This document shows, piece by piece, positions 11,815 to 24,190 of a stretch of DNA of 64,000 bases; within the stretch, counting starts at the first letter, position 1, and each line of letters starts with the position of its first letter. The notes below the pieces were generated by a model. It was not told where the DNA came from and did not search any database. It saw nothing but the letters and a program-made list of their open reading frames with translations. The position numbers were made by a program, and so were the translations under genes. The stretch comes from Sinotaia quadrata (taxonomy: Eukaryota > Mollusca > Gastropoda > Architaenioglossa > Viviparidae), in contig CM054178.1 of the NCBI GenBank assembly GCA_028829895.1, forward strand, positions 88,594,058-88,658,057, read 5' to 3'.

Positions 11815-14800
11815 TAAATGCAGCACCCACTGTTTGGAGCATTTGTAGTTGGGAGGACTTTGCAAAGTCAAGAATCTGAAACATTCTACTTCTTGCTGCT
11901 ATTGCCAGCCATACATTTTGTCACAGTGGCAAAACATAACTAGTTGCATGTTTCACCTGCATAATTCTGTGATTGTCAGACTTTTGAAACTGACACAATA
12001 CACTATTTCTTTCTTTTTTTTTTCAATCATACAACTGGAAATATTTGCATTAAAATGGCAGTGTTTGTTTTGATTTCTTGTATATTAATACTTTTTATGA
12101 AAGTGCATGCTAATTTGTAATAATTTAGGTTTTAAAATGCAAATAATGAAATAATTTTTGGTAAACTTTGTGTTAGTAAAATTTACTGACAAACTTTAAA
12201 ATCTAAAATTAGGGCAAATTCTTTAGTTTATTATTGGGTTGTCACTATCCTGGTGTTCATTACCTGACACCATTCTTACAGGTACTTTGTTCACTTGGAC
12301 ATGTCACATCATATTTTCCGTTTCTATGTGAATTTTTTTTTTTAAATTTAAAAAACAAATTCCATTTCTTTGTGCTATTATTTATTTATTGTTTTTTGCT
12401 TTTACTTTCTTCAAAATGTACAGTGTTCATCACCTGTAGCATTGCTTGAAAATTTACCTTCACTTGAGACACTCATCTTAACATCTGCCACTGTACAACT
12501 TTATTTTCTTTGTTTTTTTAGTTTTATTTTTTTTTTTTATAAACAAAGTAGGAGCATCAACATCAACTTCAAAATGTAAAAATATTTGTTTGTGTGTAAG
12601 AGTGAATGTATGTATGAGTGCAGATATTCGTGTATGTGTGAAAGAAAGAGAGAATCTGTGCATCTGATTGTTTAAACCATGTAACTGAATGTATGTAATG
12701 CAAATGTAATCAGGTGTTAAGCCGTGATGATGCATAAAGCAATGAACATACCATATATCTTTATTGGAAAAAATTCAAGAATTGGTTGCAGTCTGTTTTT
12801 AATCAGTTTATAATTATGATTTCTATAAATGAATAATTAGTTCTGTTTCTGTTTCCATTAGAATACTTTATAATATTATGATTTGTACATTAACACTAGT
12901 TGTTTTTCTGCACTCAAGTACTTTTTATTATTATATCATGTACTCAACACTTGTGTTTTTATTTACACTTAAACTACTCTTGAGAGTTACTAAAATAGAA
13001 CTGATCATTGTTTACATTTAAAATTTATCCTGATTTATTTATTTATTTATTTATTTATGTTGCAATGTGTGAAATTTATTTTATTATTGCAACATTTCTG
13101 CCATGAGATAACCTCATCCCACTTTATACCTTTTTTTTTTTTAAATTGAATATAAATTACAACTTAAAATAATTAGTTGCTTTTTTTTTAAGATTTCTTT
13201 TCAGTGTTTCCTTTTTTAATCCTTTTTAGGCCTTTGGTTCTTTTTTGTTTTGTTATAAATTTATATAAAATATTTGGTTTGTTTATCCTCATTTTACTTT
13301 TAATAATTAGTTGTTTTGTTTCTTTTGATAAACCCTTATAATATTAAATTTACTAGATAGAACAAGCACATAATTGATTAATTTTCCTGCTCAGTGATTA
13401 GCAACGTATGGCACTATGGCCATGAGTGTCTAGGTTAAAGGCTTCTCGGCAGGTATCTTGAAATAGAGATTTTGTTACTAATTTTTCTATGGAGTATGGG
13501 GTATGGCGTATGCACAGGATTAAAGGCTTGTAGGCAGGTATCTTGACAGGAGTAGAGATTTTGTCATTAATATTTATCTGCCCCTTACTATTCTGAAAGA
13601 CCCTAGAGCTTATTAATGGACAGGGAAAACAAGAAAGCAAAACTCTGTGTGCTGTTTAAAATAAAAATGATGATTAACAGAAACATTAGTACCTAGGTTA
13701 AATTAATTACAAATAAAGTGAACACAACCTCCAACAAAACTCAAATAACTAGCCACCACAACAATAGGAATAGCCTCACTTTTTTCCTTTTAGTGTAATT
13801 TATGTTATTTGGCTTATTTCAATATGTTCCTATGTATAGTATAAACTGGCATACTCTTTGACATTATTTAGTACAGTTTTGATCTTAAGATGGCACTTTA
13901 TAGAGAGATATTTTGTTGCTTTTAACAAGAATCATTCTTATAGAGACAGCTCTTATAATCATGACCGTTATAATGATGGTTGCTTATGGTTGCAGCTGTT
14001 ACAAAGGTAATATAAACATTAAAGGAATAAGAAGTTATATGCACTGGCAATTCCTGTGATGGTTCCTTAAAGTTTTGAATGCATTTTGTTTTGGTTGTAA
14101 TTAATAACTCATATATCATTGAAATTTGTTGTTTACTTTTAATTATTCTAGTATCATTAAAATCTCTTTTGTGTTTTTATCAATTCTTATATCATGAATA
14201 ATTCATCTACAATTAAAACCTGATTGTGTGACCTGGGGACTTGCTTTGTAATTAAGATTTTTGTTGTTAATAGTAACTCTCCTATCATAGAAATTTATTG
14301 TATACCTGGTTTCTTTGAAAACTTTTGTGTTAATTGTGGGTGTTCTGCTCAAATTTTTGTGTATTTGCGATATCAAATAAATCAATGTTGGACTTAGGAA
14401 TGTAAATCAAAAGCATCTGAGAAGTCCTTTTGAACTTTGTTCACACTAACTTGGTTTTGATTAGCATATACATTTTTGTTTTCAGTTTGCCTTAAGCATG
14501 ATGATGACTGTGTAAATGTAAAAAGTTGTCCTGTAAGGAATTTGGTTATCTGTCATGTGTTCACGATGTGCATGTTGCATTCATTGCTGGTAACTGCCTA
14601 CTTGTTTTCTCTGATGATGGTTTTGTTTTTAATGCCACTTATCTGAAATAGTTTTCTTTTCTTTACCTGCACTTTTGAACATATATATGCATACCTTTCT
14701 ATAGTGTATTAGCTTGCTTTAACAGAAAATGCCTATTTTTGTGTACTTGTTCATACTAATCAGTGTTTGTAATGAAATACTTTTTATGTATGTGAACGTC

Positions 14801-14830
14801 ATGAAATCTGTGAATAAATACATTCTGTTT
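11815..14830 (+). other. UBE2W: Probable UBE2W 3' UTR and downstream flank
   Basis: AT-rich sequence after the stop codon without coding character. AATAAA signals occur at 14376-14381 and 14813-14818; the second is followed by a T-rich stretch, as expected for a cleavage region. A (TTTA)n run lies near 13030, and a diverged direct repeat of about 65 bp (GGCAGGTATCTTGA, TAGAGATTTTGT) at 13435-13572. The true transcript end cannot be fixed from sequence alone. Confidence 0.4.
14486..14646 (+). other. UBE2W: Candidate alternative last exon of UBE2W
   Basis: A strong acceptor (TTTTTGTTTTCAG) is followed by a frame that joins in the phase required by exon 5 and stays open for 52 codons to TGA. 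The early codons read CLKHDDDC, which recalls the DDTC/DDSV tail of the family. It could be a relic or alternative terminal exon, or chance. The tail it would add is hydrophobic and Met/Leu-rich and resembles no UBE2W isoform I know. Confidence 0.25.
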
Positions 14831-17800
14831 TCTTTCTCTTTACTAATTCCTTATAGACTGTAATATTTAATTTATTTTCCATACACATTTTTGCTCCATC
14901 ATATCTTCACCTGTCACAGTGTAAGGTGTACAAAATGTGTATTTAGGTGTATGTGCATGCATGCATGTGTGTGTATGTGTGAATTTAATGAATATTTTGT
15001 TAATTTTTTTGCTTTATTTTTTTTTAATGGAGCCTTCATTGATTTTGAAGGGACATGTTCTACACTGTGATGAGAGTTGAATTCAAGAGGTGTAGTTGCT
15101 GCAGATTTTTTGGGCTATGGGGTTAATGAGGAATGTTTTGGATTAATTTCTTCCTGTTTTAAAATGCTGGTTTTTATTTTATCTCTTTATGCTGTTTGGA
15201 AGCAAAAGCAGCAATAGTAAGAGCATAAAAAGAAATACTACAAACATTACAATAAAATGTGATGTGTATAGTAATAAATAAATAATGGATTGTTTAGTAT
15301 TTGTAAGTAATGAATAGTAGATTGTTTTAAATGACTTACAAAGTATATCCTTATATTTGTATTGCTCATTTGCAGCTTCACACACTGCACCCCAGCTCAG
15401 TATTGCATTGATTGGATAATTGAATGTGTGCACATATGAGTACTATAGAATTGACATTATCATAAATGTAGACTTTATTTCCAGTGGATTTTTTAAGACA
15501 TTCTTATGTCCCTTTTTCAAGTGTATTTGCCCATACTTGAGTCAAGTGTACATATGAAAGACTCAAATTAGGAGAATAATTTTGACATTGTCTTAGTTTT
15601 GTTTGTTCCTCCCCCCCCCCCCATACCCTTCCAATTAAAATTAACTCCAAACATTTATTTGTATAACTATCTGTTTATCTAGTTGGCTTCAACATGTCTC
15701 CTTCAGAATTTGTCAATTACCTGTGGCATATGATAAAAATACTCAATGCATTTGATAATAGAGATGAAATTAATAGGGGCCAGAACTCAATAATTTACAT
15801 AGGCTTGTATGTGTTTTCCTAAATGTAAAAGACTGTATATTATTTATAGATACTTTTTATTTAAGCCAGTTTGATTTAATTAAAATACAGATATATATAT
15901 ATATTTCTTTTTAATGTAAAGAACATTCATATCTCTTTAGGTAATGATCTCTGACTTGTACTACTGAAACAATTTCCTACAAACTGGGATCCATGGTTAG
16001 AATGCTAAAGAATATTTGTATATGGATAAAGTACATGTGTAGTCAGTATAACTAGATGTTAGATTGATAAAATTATTTACTTTTTGTGGTTATTGCATTC
16101 AGATTTAATGAGTTCTGCAATTTACAAACAATTGTTGTGAAATCTATCACCTGTGTCCTGTCCTTTGTACAGTTTACATGAATGCATTATGTAGTCTTTG
16201 ATACATCACAGAGCAGTGTATTTAAATTAGCATTTCCTGTTAAGTGTGCCTTGAATGAGTTTGTGTTTATGCATATGTATGTATCTGTGCATAGTTTTAT
16301 GATCATATGACAATCTTTGCTTAAATGAATAGAGGTATTAAATATAGATATACTTTCGGTAATAGGATATTTTGACAATAAAATAATTATAATTCACATG
16401 CATAAGTGTTACCTTAACTTTTGATTTTAATACTAATTTATTTTTTTAATTTAAAAATATCTTTTTATGTAAAAAGATTTTAGTTATTAAAGAAATTCTC
16501 CTTAATTTTTTATTATTTAATAATTTCACTTAAAGAAACCATGTATATAATTTTCTTATTGTAACTTTGTCTTTTAAAACAGCATTCAAGAATTCACCAA
16601 ATGAATAATGCATTGAAAATTAATTCTAGAGAGACCTTCTGCATTTGGCACTAAGAATTTGACTTCTCTCCTGTTGATCATATAATATCTATAAGTTGCA
16701 TCCTATTATTAAAATATAAAGGTATAAGGAGCATGCCAAATATGACACCACAAGTCAAATGAAAGGATGTTAGCATTATAGCCCCTGCCCAGGGAATGGA
16801 TGACAGCTTGTGACCTTGAGAATTTTACAGCTAGAAATACATGTACCCAAAATTCTGAAAGAGTTAAATAGAAAAAAAATAGCTTTGTGCCCTATATTTC
16901 TAATAAATTCATGACCGCAGTGCATCCTGCGTGCAATTGAACAAGCAAAACAATTATTAGTTTAGGGAGGAAAGCAATTCGGATGTGTAAATGTAGTGCA
17001 TTCTAAAGATTGCTTCCCTTGAACTGTACTTACATAGCGGAGATTCCCAGTCGCAGACTTAGCTATCATCGTAATCAATAAAGTAAACGTATAATACATT
17101 GAATTCGACATTATGTAGTATGATGCAGTTACTTTGTGAATGCTATTTTTATTTTATATTTTGGACTACGATAAAATCCCATAATCAACCATCCATTGTA
17201 CTCTTCAGCTTGCGATACGACGTGACCACAACACGTGTAGAAAGAAAACACAACAAGGGTAAGTAAATGTAACAAACATTTAATTACAAGTCAACAGTGC
17301 TTAAATCAGTAAATAAGTTATATATCACACGGGGAATAGACCCCAAATTCTAATCAAATCAGTACTGAGGAAGTCTGAACTGCTCGTCATTGTCACCCAT
17401 ACATCGGTGTGCAAGTCAGTCGGCTCGGGCGGTAATCTCCCTTAGTTCAGGTTACGATGTTAAAAAAACTTTTGAAAAAAACAAAACTGTTACACTCTAG
17501 TTGTTAAGAAAAGTAAATAAATAATTTCAGAATCAAGTTCACACTAATGTATTTTCACTAGAAACGGACGTTAGCAGGCAGGCCCGGAGTCTGAAACCAA
17601 ACTGATAATGTTGAATGTTTCGTATTTTTCTTTTGTATAGGACTACGTTTTTTTTTTTTTTTTTAAAAGGGTAAATTTATCCGTACAAAACATTTTAAAA
17701 CAAAGAAGAAAATGATAATAGTATTATTTTCTCCCTTTTTCAAATCATCCCAGATAGCACTGTAACACTGTGTGATAGTCTTGTTATTTCTTTTATTTCA

Positions 17801-19561
17801 TTTTAAACTTTGTTAGCACCATGTCATACAGCCTATTGTAGTTATGACGTGTGGAATCACTTGAAAGAGTAGGGGGACTACAAGTCACTACTTGCATCAT
17901 AGAAACGAGAACGTCATTAACTGGTGTGTAAAGTGGCTTTACGCCCTGAAATTAACAAAAGATAATCGGTTACAAGCATCATAGAAACGAGAACGACATT
18001 AACTGGTGTGTAAAGTGGCTTTACGCCCTGAAATTAACAAAAGATAATCGGTTAAATATAATGTGAGTTGAACTTGCAAGTTAACAAGAACTATTCTGTT
18101 CAGAGCGGAAAGGATTAAAATAGTAGACTGCAGAAAGTTTAAAAAATGTTATTTATTTAAAATCTGTTTCCCTTGTAGACATGCTTCTAGAACAGGCCTT
18201 TATTTCAAAGTCTTGCCTCAAACAAATAAAAATAAAATTATGAAACACCACCCACCTCAACCCCCCCCCCCCGCAAAAAACCGTAAGCAATTTATTATTA
18301 AGTAATTTATCATTAGACCTCTATGAGAACAAGCTGAAACACCGAAACACGTAAGTTTCCCATTGGATCAATAGACTGAACTTATTGATACTCTTTGGGC
18401 CAATTAGAAGCAAAAGACAACCCGTTTGTGACGTTAACTACAGTCACTATGCCTATCAGCCAACAAGCGAAGGAGTCACATGATATAAAATACCAACAAC
18501 ATGTATGTTTATATGAAAAAGGCTTTTAAATTATTTGTTAATATTGGAAAAAGAAAAATTCTATCAAATATCACCTTTGAGGAAAAGGCGCCTGTTTGGA
18601 CAACATTCTGACGACAGCATTGGTGACGTCAAACACCAGTGATGATACCTGTGAGATTCTCATTTTAACTTACTAAAGAAACGCTATATTAAAATGCCAG
18701 AGACAGTGCAAACAGAAAGACAGGGTTGACATCGAAATAAGATTTAAAGTGTTCCATTGCCATAATTGTAGAAAGATTACACGAGCTTAAGAGTTTTCAA
18801 GAGGTGGGAGTTGTGAACCTACCTTAACAATATTTTATTTTGTTTTAAATCCATTACTTGTAATTATGGATAAAGTTAAAGAGTTGTAGGTGTGAGGTTT
18901 AATTTTTTTTTTCATTCAACGCGTCGTAAGGACTCTGAATGGAATATTTGTTAATTAAAATGCCAGAGAAAATATTTATATTACAAAATAATTTGCAAAA
19001 TGTAAGTCAGAATTTAAATCAGTGGAAGGTAGGTTTAAAGTGAGATAACAAGTCTGAGGAAATAGGGATTCCCAAAAGTTATGTCATAAATCTTATCTTT
19101 AAAGAGAAGTTAAAGTTCACTGAACGACTTTTCAAGCATAACTCGCAGAAAATATCCAATATCCAAGAGAAAATTCCCGAATTCACACTTATCTTCTTTA
19201 ATCTTCCGAATATCCAATAGGAAATTCCCGAATTCACACCTATCTTCTTTAGCAAGTTATTGCATTTTATTCTAGTATGTGCATATCGAATTTATAATTT
19301 CTTGCACTGTGCAAACCTCTGTCATAGATTTTTGCCTGTCAGGATAACGCGTTTATTTCATGTTAATGTTTCAGCCATTTCAGTCAGTCATCTAAAACCG
19401 AAATCTCCGTGCTTCACTTTGTACACCTTTCTATCTGACATGGTATATATGTCTATTTATGCGCTGGTTGGTCAGTGTATATTTATGCGCCTGCCTGCTA
19501 TCTATCTATCTAACTGAATTGTTAATCAGCATTGAAAGATTACACTTTTCAATAAACCGAG
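14831..19561. other. Gene-poor intergenic region
   Basis: No exon, RNA gene or transposon recognised. It holds poly(dC) tracts at 15611-15622 and 18261-18272, a two-copy 82-bp duplication at 17894-18054, and a palindromic CRE-like TGACGTCA at 18624-18631. A short duplication (AATATCCAA.AG.AAATTCCCGAATTC) lies near 19155-19240. Somewhat more GC-rich patches at about 16910-17430 and 18300-18660 have no coherent frame. Confidence 0.6.
17894..18054 (+). repeat. 82-bp tandem duplication
   Basis: Two adjacent copies differing at very few positions, with GCATCATAGAAACGAGAACG and GTAAAGTGGCTTTACGCCC. The second motif is itself a short inverted repeat (GTAAAG..CTTTAC). Confidence 0.95.
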
Positions 19562-19948
19562 TATTGAGGTTTAAGACGTTACATGCCAATCAACTAAGTA
19601 TTGAGATTTAAGACGTTACATGCCAATCAACTAAGTTTTGAGGTTTAAGACGTTACATGCCAATCAACTAAGTATTGAGATTTAAGACGTTACATGCCAA
19701 TCAACTAAGTTTTGAGGTTTAAGACGTTACATGCCAATCAACTAAGTATTGAGGTTTAAGACATTACATGCCAATCAACTAAGTATTGAGGTTTAAGACA
19801 TTACATGCCAATCAACTAAGTATTGAGGTTTAAGACATTACATGCCAATCAACTAAGTATTGAGGTTTAAGACATTACCTGTCAATCAACTAAGTTTTGA
19901 GGTTTAAGACGTTACATGCCAATCAACTAAGTATTGAGTTTAAGATGT
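19562..19948 (+). repeat. 37-bp minisatellite, about 10.5 copies
   Basis: The unit contains TATTGAGGTTTAAGACGTTA, CATGCCAATCAACTAAG. Copies vary at a few fixed sites (ATT/TTT, GAGG/GAGA, GACG/GACA), and adjacent copies share variants, as expected from recent local duplication. Confidence 0.97.
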
Positions 19949-20228
19949 TATCCACACAGGCAGCTCGAAACTGCGACGTTAAATTGTAGAAATCAGTTTC
20001 TGGTACTGCCAATGAAGTCATTTTCCAATGTTCTCCTTTTCTTCTGGCAGATCTAGAGGACCAATTTCGAATTTATTTTGCGTGAAGTAAATTATGCAAG
20101 TCAGTGCATTAGCATTTAGTCATATGAGAATTGAGTCTTGTGCACTAAACACCACAAGCTAATAAAGACAGCTTCTAATCAAACCAAAATCTAATTCACA
20201 CTGCATTACAGGTCTTTCCACTCCAAGA

Positions 20229-20745
20229 CTATGACCATTTCTTACTGCATTAAACTACGATCATCAGGCTGTCATGACCATTTCTTACTGCATTAAACTA
20301 CGATCATCAGGCTGTCATGACCATTTCTTACTGCATTAAACTACGATCATCAGGCTGGCCATGACCATTTCTTACTGCATTAAACTACGATCATCAGGCT
20401 GGCCATGACCATTTCTTACTGCATTAAACTACGATCATTAGGCTGCATTATGGCCATGACCATTTTTTACTGCATTAAACTACGATCATCAGGCTGTCAT
20501 GACCATTTCTTACTGCATTAAACTACGATCATCAGGCTGTCATGACCATTTCTTACTGCATTAAACTACGATCATCAGGCTGGCCATGACCATTTCTTAC
20601 TGCATTAAACTACGATCATCAGGCTGGCCATGACCATTTCTTACTGCATTAAACTACGATCATTAGGCTGCATTATGGCCATGACCATTTTTTACTGCAT
20701 TAAACTACGATCATTAGGCTGCATTATGGCCATGACCATTTTTTA
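20229..20745 (+). repeat. 43-55-bp satellite with five-copy higher-order unit
   Basis: About 11.5 copies of a unit with ATGACCATTTCTTACTGCAT, TAAACTACGATCATCAGGCT. Copies differ in the linker: GT, GT, GGC, GGC, then GCATTATGGC with CATTAGG. This five-copy series occurs twice in the same order (copies 1-5 and 6-10), so a higher-order repeat of roughly 230 bp has been duplicated; an extra long-linker copy and a partial one follow. Confidence 0.93.
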
Positions 20746-21593
20746 AGTGACAAGCAGCTCTCACTCTCTGACTAACCAGATGAAAGTCGCATTAAACTTA
20801 GTGCTAGTTCACGCTGCATGTATGTGTATGAGACCTAAGGCTAGATTATAGAACATTAATAATATACCTAGCCCTTAGCTTCTTATTCACAACAATTACA
20901 TGTTTAGTGCGTAAAACAGCGTCTGTTCAACATAAGTGAGTGTAATGTATTTAGTGCATTAAAAATATTGCCTGTTCTTTGCTTATATATAAGATTTAAG
21001 TGTTTAGTGCGTAAAATACCGCCTATTCTTAGTGACTTATTGACAATAAGTGAAGTTGAAGTGTTTAGGGTAAAATACAGAGCCACTTCTTATTGACGAT
21101 AACAGATAAGTGATTAGTGATTACACTATATAGCCTGTTCTTAGCGCTTTATTGACAGTAAGGGATTTTTAAGTGATTGGTACTTACACTATATAGCCCA
21201 GTCTTACTGTGTAAGTCATAAGATCTACTTCAGTTACAAGCTAACAATTCGCAGGAGATTTATAGCCAGTGATTTGTCATTCAGTGTTAGCCAGTGATTT
21301 GTCATACAGTTATAGTCACTTCTTAATCATTATCAAGTATAGCCAGTTCTTTGTTATTCACAGGTATAGCCCCAGTGCTGTGTCATTCTTAGTTATAGCT
21401 AGACTCTTGTAACTTACTCTTGTAACTTACAGTTACAATCAATTAGAAGCCCCTACTACTTCACAGTTATAAGCAGTTAGTAACATAAACTAATACAGAC
21501 TTTTAGCCAGATCATAGTACTTCACACTTACAGCCATGTCTTAGTATTTCAGTTACATTCAGTTCTTTGTCATTCACTGTTATAACCGGATTG

Positions 21594-21594
<1 letters not shown>
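20746..21594. repeat. Degenerate short repeats
   Basis: Loosely periodic, diverged motifs: AGTGCGTAAAATACCGCC-like blocks with TTATTGACAATAAG (20900-21190) and CAGTTATAGCCAGT / TTTGTCATTCA blocks (21270-21590). No coding frame. Probably old tandem arrays. Confidence 0.55.

Positions 21595-21654
<60 letters not shown>
21595..21654 (+). repeat. (TG)n microsatellite
   Basis: About 30 uninterrupted TG units. Confidence 0.97.
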
Positions 21655-21656
<2 letters not shown>

Positions 21657-21782
21657 GTAGCAACACCTACCGTTCAGTTTGCATTTTAAAACAACAGGAA
21701 AAATTAGAGTTAATCCAGTTCTTAGATCAGCAAACATATAGCCATCTCATAATCTATCGTAGTACTTAGTCTATTGTTAGTG

Positions 21783-22001
21783 CGGTTCGTCGACAAATGT
21801 GCGCCGACAAATGTGCGCCGACAAAATCGTGATGGACTAAAGCGCGACGACACATTCTGTCCCTAACCCCTAACCCCTAACCCCTAATCCTAACCCTAAC
21901 CCTAACTAAACCGTAACCTAACCCTAACCCTATCGCGCATTTGTCGGGGCGCGCATTTGTCGATGCGCGCAATTGTCTTTCGCGCATTTGTCGGGTCACC
22001 G
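21783..22001. mobile_element. Fold-back element with telomere-like (CCCTAA)n core
   Basis: The left arm carries repeated CGACAAATGTGCGC (21791-21826). The right arm carries its inverse, GCGCATTTGTCG, three times plus one variant (21934-21993). Between them, 21860-21932 is a block of CCCTAACCC/CCTAACCCTAA variants, i.e. the C-rich strand of TTAGGG telomeric repeat. The outer ends CGGT..CGACAAATG and ..ACCG are inverted too, and the flanks TTAGTG (21777-21782) and TCAGTG (22002-22007) look like an imperfect target duplication. It is CpG-rich in an AT-rich setting and has no ORF. It could be a non-autonomous DNA element (MITE-like) that captured telomeric repeat, or an interstitial telomeric site; I do not recognise the family. 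Confidence 0.6.
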
Positions 22002-22007
22002 TCAGTG

Positions 22008-22240
22008 CAGCAAACGTTAGTCAGTTCTTAGTACGTCAAAAACGTTTAGTCAGTTCTTAGTACGTCAAAACTTTTAGTCAGTTTTTAGTACATTACAAAC
22101 GTTTAGTCAGTTCTTAGTATATCAAAAACGTTTAGTCAGTTACATCACAAACGTTTAGTCAGTTCTTAGTACGTCAAAAACTTTCTTAATACATCACAAA
22201 CTTTCAATCAGTTCTTAGTACATCAAAAACGCACAATATT
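22008..22240 (+). repeat. About 29-bp minisatellite, degenerate
   Basis: Seven or so copies of CAGTTCTTAGTACGTCAAAA plus ACGTTTAGT, some truncated. Immediately to the right of the fold-back element. Confidence 0.85.
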
Positions 22241-22546
22241 CTTTTGGCCAGTTCAGCATAACAGTGTTTCAGTGAGCTCTTAGTACAACACCGTTACAGT
22301 CAATTTTTTAATATTTCAATTATAGAATTCAAATTTATGTTTTAAAATGTTAGCTATATTTAGGTTGTGTACATTTTAGTTTGTGTTTAAAAGCAACCAA
22401 CTACAAATAAGTTTGTATTGAAAACAAAATTAAATTAATATTTTTCTTAAAAATCAGCTACATTTTGAATTTAAATGGACAGCTAAATATGTATATATTT
22501 TTAATAACAACGACAAGAAAATAAAACATTTTATTTACGTCTGTGT

Positions 22547-23075
22547 ATAAAAGGAACGAGAGCTAAATTTAAGTTTGCATGTAAAAAGAACGAAGGCTAA
22601 ATTTAAGATTGCATGCTAAAAGAACGAGAGCTAAATTTAAGATTGCATGTAAAAAGAACGAAGGCTAAATTTAAGATTGCATGCTAAAAGAACGAGAGCT
22701 AAATTTAAGATTGCATGTAAAAAGAACGAAGGCTAATTTTAAGATTGCATGTAAAAAGAACGAGAGCTAAATTTAAGTTTGCATTTAAAAAGAACGAGAG
22801 CTAAATTTAAGTTTGCATGCAAAAGGAACTAGAGCTAAATCTAAGTTTGCATGTAAAAAGAACGAAGGCTAAATTTAAGATTGCATGCAAAAAGAATGAG
22901 AGCTAAATTTAAGTTTGCATGTAAAAAGAACGAGAGCTAAATTTAAGTTTACATGTAAAAAGAACGAGGGCTAAATTTAAGTTTGCATGTAAAAAGAACG
23001 ATAGCTAAATTTAAGTTTGCATGTAAAAAGAACAATAGTCAAATTTAAGTCTGCATTTATTACACAGCAACTTAA
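22547..23075 (+). repeat. 34-bp minisatellite, about 15 copies
   Basis: The unit contains AAAAGAACGAGAGCTAAATT and TAAGTTTGCATGT. Two variant types (GAGAGCT versus GAAGGCT, and TTTGCATGT versus ATTGCATGC) alternate in the left half, suggesting a dimeric amplification step. The right end decays. Confidence 0.95.
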
Positions 23076-24095
23076 TTTATGTTTTTGTGTAAAAGAACAA
23101 GAGGAAGAGGCAAATTTAAGTTGACGTTTATTCAACCACAGCTAAACGTCAGAATATCTTTTAAAAATGACAGCCAAATTTGAATTTGTTTTAAAGGCAG
23201 CTAAATTTGAGTTTTCATGTAAAAAAAAAAACAATAGATATTTTAGAGTTGGCATTTAGAAAAGAAAAAAACATTATCTTGAAAAAAAAAGTAGCCTTAC
23301 TCTGGTATTTGACAGACATATCTGTTTACAGCGGTTCAGAATTCCTAACATTCAGTAATTCTGTTCAGTACCAGAACAGGTTATAGTATTCAGATTCTGA
23401 TTTAGAATAACATTCAGTGACTCTATATAGTTATAGAATATGTCACTTTGTTTAGATTCTGATTCTGAATAGCCTGCAGTAATTTAGTCTAAAAGTAAAA
23501 TTTTTTATCTGTTTCAAAATCAACAAAATAATTTCTGCCTTATATTCGATGCCATTATGTAAAAAAAAAAAAGGCTAACTGAAAACCAGTTTAAACCGTC
23601 ATTCAACAATGCTGTGAACTTGTTTAAACTTTCATTCAGTGGTAAAATTATTCAATCATTAGTAATAATAATAAGTATTTCACTTAAACAACAACCTCTA
23701 ACTTAATTAATTTATCTTCATATCTTCCACTTCCCATATGCCCCTTCCAAACTGCACACATACCTATGTTTTGGGAAGTGTAATGGTCAATAATAAAAGA
23801 AAGAAATGAAGAAAGAAGTAAGAGAAATGGATTTGTTCACTTTGAATGCGTATGTACTATCAAGAAAATAATAGTGCAATTATTATCAGCTTTTCATTTT
23901 TTTCTGTATACAAATACGAAAACTAAAATGGCACCAACCGCGGAAGAGCATTACTGTGCCCATACTGGCATTTTATTTCGTGAATACAATTGACTTCTAG
24001 TGACAGCCGAAAGAAAAAGTGAAATAAGGAGAGATCATCTGTCTCACTGTTAAAAATGTTCTAGTTTCTATTTTTTCCTTTTTTTACACGAGCTG
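23076..24095. other. AT-rich spacer at the presumed 3' end of the minus-strand gene
   Basis: No exon on either strand. On the minus strand an AATAAA lies at 23977-23972, about 119 nt past the stop codon of the candidate terminal exon at 24190-24096; it could serve as its polyadenylation signal. Confidence 0.4.
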
Positions 24096-24190
24096 CTAAA
24101 GTCCTGCCTCATGGTGATTGAGGTTAGTTCCAGGAAAATGTGCAGAACCATCGTCTCTTAGTAGTATGGAGTCGATTTTAATCTGAAACG
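24096..24190 (-). CDS. Candidate terminal exon D of the minus-strand gene
   Basis: After a possible acceptor CATGCATTAG the phase required by exon C gives 31 codons (…QIKIDSILLRDDG, then SAHFPGTNLNHHEAGL) and TAG. Amino-acid composition looks protein-like, and an AATAAA follows about 119 nt downstream on the minus strand. The pyrimidine tract is poor and the frame is short, so chance is a real possibility. Confidence 0.3.

Noticed and set aside
21860..21932. True chromosome end
   Set aside because: The CCCTAA block is short, degenerate, flanked on both sides by inverted arms and continues into ordinary sequence, so it is interstitial.
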